Below, in pieces: positions 61,531 to 64,000 of a stretch of 64,000 nucleotides of DNA. The stretch is from Marinobacterium mangrovicola (GTDB lineage Bacteria > Pseudomonadota > Gammaproteobacteria > Pseudomonadales > Balneatricaceae). Below the pieces are notes generated by a model that saw only the letters and a program-made list of their open reading frames with translations, did not search any database and was not told the origin of the DNA. Position 1 is the first letter of the stretch, and every line of letters starts with the position of its first letter. The DNA lies in contig NZ_SMFU01000014.1 in assembly GCF_004339595.1 (NCBI RefSeq), positions 150,597 through 214,596 on the forward strand. The letters are read 5' to 3'. Position numbers and translations under genes: made by a program.

Positions 61531-63387
61531 ATGCTAGCCGACTTTCATCCGGTGAATGTTCACGACTTTGGGGTAGAAGTAGAGTATCGCGACAATGGAG
61601 AACAGGTTGTCCGCTGCCCTCGCCCTCTGGATGACTATGCAGTACGTATCACCGACCGTCTTGAGTACTGGGCCGATAAAACCCCTGAGGCCATCTTCGT
61701 CGCCCAGCGTAACGAAGAGGGTGAGTGGGAAAAACTGACCTACCGTGAAACGCTTGAGCGCGTAAAATCCATCGCTGCCTGGCTGCTGGATAAAAATCTC
61801 AGCGCCGAGCGTCCGGTGATGTGCCTTTCCGGCAACAGCATTGAACACCTGCTGGTGGCTTTGGGCTCCCAGTACATCGGTGTTCCCTACTCACCGATCT
61901 CCACCGCCTACTCACTGATCTCCACAGATTATGGCAAGCTGCGTCACGTTTTCGACCTGCTGACGCCGGGCCTGGTATTTGTCGATAACCTGGGCCCGTT
62001 CCGCGACGCGATCGATGCGGTTATCCCAGCCGACCTGCCGCTGGTAGCCGTCTCCAAAGAACACGGCGACGATGGCCTGAAAAACCCGGTCACCCTGTTC
62101 TCAGAGGTACTGGATACACCAGCGTCTGCCGCTGCTGATACAGCCCGTGACGCCACTAACGGCGACACCATTGCCAAATTCATGTTCACCTCAGGTTCCA
62201 CCGGCATGCCCAAGGCGGTGATCAACACCCAGCGCATGATCTGCGCCAACCAGGTGATGATGAACTCGCTGATGGAGTTCCTGCAGGAAGAACCACCGGT
62301 ACTGGTCGACTGGCTGCCGTGGAACCACACTTTCGGCGGCAACCACAATATCGGCATCGCCCTCTACAACGGTGGCAGCCTCTACATCGACCACGGCAAG
62401 CCCACTCACAAGGCGTTCGGGGTTACCCTGAAAAACCTGACCGATGTGGCGCCGACCGTCTATTTCAACGTGCCCAAGGGTTACGAACTGCTGGTCAAGG
62501 AGCTGCGCGCCCATCCTGAGGTGGCGAAGAAGTTCTTCTCCCGTCTTCAGCTGATGCACTTTGCGGCAGCGGGCCTGTCCCAGCATATCTGGGACGCCAT
62601 TGACGAGCTGGCGATCGAACACACCGGTAAGAAAGTACCCATGATCACAGGCCTGGGTGCTACCGAAACTGCACCTGCAGCCCTCTTCGCCTCCATCGAA
62701 GAATGTGCCTCCGGCGTTATCGGCACACCGCTGCCGGGCATCGAGCTGAAGCTGGTACCCAATGGCGACAAGCTGGAAGCCAGGGTTCGTGGATCCTCGG
62801 TCACTCCGGGTTACTGGCGTGCCGAAGAGCAGACCGCCAAGGCGTTCGACGAAGAAGGCTTCTACTGCCTCGGCGATGCGGTGAAATATATCGATCCGGA
62901 AAACCCCAGCCGTGGCTTCCGTTTCGACGGCCGCGTTTCGGAAGACTTCAAACTGGATACCGGTACTTGGGTCAGCGTGGGCACACTGCGTGCGCACATT
63001 ATCCACTTTTTTGCGCCGTACATTCAGGATGTGGTGATCGCTGGCCACGACCGCGACTACGTCTCCGCCATGGTATTTGCCGATATCGGCCACTGCCGCA
63101 AGCTGATTCACGATGGCGACCAGCTGTCTGATCTGGAAGTGCTGCGCTCACCGCGTGTACGCGAAACCTTCCAGCGTCTGCTGAACGAGATGGCAGAGAC
63201 TGCCACCGGCAGCTCCACCTGCATCCGCCGCCTGCGACTGCTGGAAGAAGCTCCGTCAATCGACCTGAACGAGGTCACCGATAAGGGCTCCATCAACCAA
63301 CGTGCGGTGCTGAAAAACCGCGAAGCCCTGGTGAAAGACCTCTACAGCGAACAGCCTTCCGATGAGGTGATGATCCTCAGCAGGTAA
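61531..63387 (+). CDS. Acyl-CoA/feruloyl-CoA synthetase-like AMP-dependent ligase
   Basis: A 618-residue ANL-family adenylate-forming ligase. The P-loop is FMFTSGSTGMPKAVINTQRM. Further core motifs are MITGLGATETAPAALFAS, the FYCLGDAVKYIDPENPSRG region and FRFDGRVSEDFKLDTGTWVS (hinge). It fits the feruloyl-CoA synthetase subgroup in length and in the MFHAL-type HFAAAGLSQHIWDAI segment. It would activate an aryl- or cycloalkyl-carboxylate to its CoA ester. The upstream CoA-transferase gives a second, ATP-free activation route. Confidence 0.82.
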   Translation: MLADFHPVNVHDFGVEVEYRDNGEQVVRCPRPLDDYAVRITDRLEYWADKTPEAIFVAQRNEEGEWEKLTYRETLERVKSIAAWLLDKNLSAERPVMCLSGNSIEHLLVALGSQYIGVPYSPISTAYSLISTDYGKLRHVFDLLTPGLVFVDNLGPFRDAIDAVIPADLPLVAVSKEHGDDGLKNPVTLFSEVLDTPASAAADTARDATNGDTIAKFMFTSGSTGMPKAVINTQRMICANQVMMNSLMEFLQEEPPVLVDWLPWNHTFGGNHNIGIALYNGGSLYIDHGKPTHKAFGVTLKNLTDVAPTVYFNVPKGYELLVKELRAHPEVAKKFFSRLQLMHFAAAGLSQHIWDAIDELAIEHTGKKVPMITGLGATETAPAALFASIEECASGVIGTPLPGIELKLVPNGDKLEARVRGSSVTPGYWRAEEQTAKAFDEEGFYCLGDAVKYIDPENPSRGFRFDGRVSEDFKLDTGTWVSVGTLRAHIIHFFAPYIQDVVIAGHDRDYVSAMVFADIGHCRKLIHDGDQLSDLEVLRSPRVRETFQRLLNEMAETATGSSTCIRRLRLLEEAPSIDLNEVTDKGSINQRAVLKNREALVKDLYSEQPSDEVMILSR

Positions 63388-63413
63388 TCCTGCGACGGCA
63401 GGGAGTAGGCTGA

Positions 63414-63863
63414 ATGTTAAAGGCAAAACGCGAACTGACAATCGAATGGGGTCACTGCGACCCCGCCGGGATTGTGTTTTACCCGCGCTACTTCGAGTTT
63501 TTCGATGCATCCACCGCCAACCTTTTCAAGGTCGCCGGCATCGACAAGTTCGAACTGCGCAAAAAGCACGACATTCTCGGTTTTCCGATGGTTAACACCG
63601 ATGCGGATTTCAAAATCCCATCGCGATACGGCGAAAAGGTCAGCATAGAAACCCGGGTAGCCGAGGTTGGAAAAACCAGTTTCAACATCGAGCACCGATT
63701 ACTGAAAAGCGATGGACAACTGGCGATCCTGTGCCATGAAAAACGGGTCTGGGTGACTCAATCAGGCGACAGGATTAGACCAAAGGCGATCCCCGCAGAG
63801 GTGGTCGCCCTGCTGACCAGCGCTAATAATGAAAGAACAGATCAGGGTTCCGGAGGGATCTAG
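63414..63863 (+). CDS. 4-hydroxybenzoyl-CoA-type thioesterase
   Basis: A 149-residue hotdog-fold thioesterase. The N-terminal EWGHCDPAGIVFYPRYFEFF contains the catalytic Asp of the 4HBT family and is the diagnostic motif of aryl-CoA thioesterases. Further on are SIETRVAEVGKTSFNIEHRL and the LLKSDGQLAILCHEKRVWVT core. It would release a free aromatic acid from its CoA ester. It starts 27 nt after the ligase gene behind GGGAG. Confidence 0.85.
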   Translation: MLKAKRELTIEWGHCDPAGIVFYPRYFEFFDASTANLFKVAGIDKFELRKKHDILGFPMVNTDADFKIPSRYGEKVSIETRVAEVGKTSFNIEHRLLKSDGQLAILCHEKRVWVTQSGDRIRPKAIPAEVVALLTSANNERTDQGSGGI

Positions 63864-63866
63864 ACA

Positions 63867-64000
63867 ATGAAAATACTCGTTAGCGTAAAACGCGTCATCG
63901 ACTACAACGTCAAGGTACGCGTCAAGGCCGATAACTCCGACGTGGATCTGGCCAACGTCAAAATGGCACTCAACCCCTTCTGCGAGATCGCGGTTGAGGA
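63867..64000 (+). CDS. etfB: Electron transfer flavoprotein beta subunit, N-terminal part (runs off the right edge)
   Basis: The frame from ATG 63867 reads [20 protein letters not shown] and ends in [10 protein letters not shown] at the window edge, the canonical EtfB N-terminus. GGAGGG precedes the start by about 10 nt and the gap to the thioesterase stop is only 3 nt, so it belongs to the catabolic operon. ETF takes electrons from the acyl-CoA dehydrogenase at 59663. Confidence 0.92.
   Translation, partial: MKILVSVKRVIDYNVKVRVKADNSDVDLANVKMALNPFCEIAVE

Overview
The window reads as chromosome of a marine, nitrogen-fixing gammaproteobacterium of Oceanospirillaceae/Pseudomonas-Azotobacter character. 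The reasons are an Azotobacter-type nif gene order (nifV, cysE1/nifP, nifW, nifZ, nifM, clpX, plus a nifF flavodoxin), salt-stress functions (ectoine hydroxylase, glucosylglycerate genes), TRAP transporters and a gammaproteobacterial MksBEF condensin. The species call is inference. Nearly all of the sequence is coding. I saw no rRNA, tRNA, CRISPR array or intact insertion sequence.

Layout. 0-7.5 kb: partial DUF3422 gene, two hypotheticals and mksF-mksE-mksB (minus strand). 7.6-12 kb: modEABC molybdate regulation/transport, then nifF; both units carry NifA-type upstream sites (TGT-N10-ACA) and a GG-N10-GC sigma-54-like promoter. 12.3-22.9 kb: seven minus-strand envelope genes (MetA-type outer-membrane protein, arylsulfatase, octaheme cytochrome/TPR protein, HAD-META phosphatase, second MetA-type porin, Omp85-like barrel, phospholipase D-like lipoprotein). 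23-27 kb: a 48-codon ORF, a Ycf46-like AAA ATPase, and a divergent EamA exporter/AraC regulator pair. 27-32.8 kb: the minus-strand nif operon nifV-(51-codon ORF)-cysE1-TPR-nifW-nifZ-nifM-clpX, behind a strong sigma-54 promoter and a NifA site. 32.9-36.3 kb: three small hypotheticals, a 3-hydroxyisobutyryl-CoA hydrolase-like gene and hexR. 36.7-43.1 kb: glucosylglycerate phosphatase, synthase and phosphorylase, then zwf and a hexose-6-phosphate mutarotase. 43.6-48.7 kb: ectD, mmsA, bauA, bauR. 48.75-49.08 kb: a 332-bp hairpin-bounded element that looks like a non-autonomous IS200/IS605-type relic. 49.2-64 kb: a CoA-thioester catabolic cluster with two MarR regulators, a TRAP transporter with two related binding proteins, CoA-transferase, thiolase, crotonase, SDR, acyl-CoA dehydrogenase, feruloyl-CoA-synthetase-like ligase, thioesterase and the start of etfB.

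How the parts work together. Molybdate uptake, homocitrate synthesis (NifV, with CysE1 feeding cysteine supply), nitrogenase maturation (NifW/Z/M) and electron delivery (NifF) all serve nitrogenase. The NifA/sigma-54 signatures suggest the mod operon is co-regulated with nif. The structural genes nifHDK and nifU/nifS are not in this window. HexR, Zwf and the mutarotase tie sugar-phosphate flux to glucosylglycerate turnover. The right-hand cluster looks like import of an aromatic or alicyclic carboxylate, CoA activation and beta-oxidation, under MarR repressors. I found a recurring ~17-bp inverted repeat upstream of several of its units.

The candidates for something undescribed are: the 51-codon ORF inside the nif operon, the apparent NifA+ModE control of mod, the sulfatase/octaheme/HAD-META envelope cluster, the hairpin-bounded mobile relic, and the MarR operator family.
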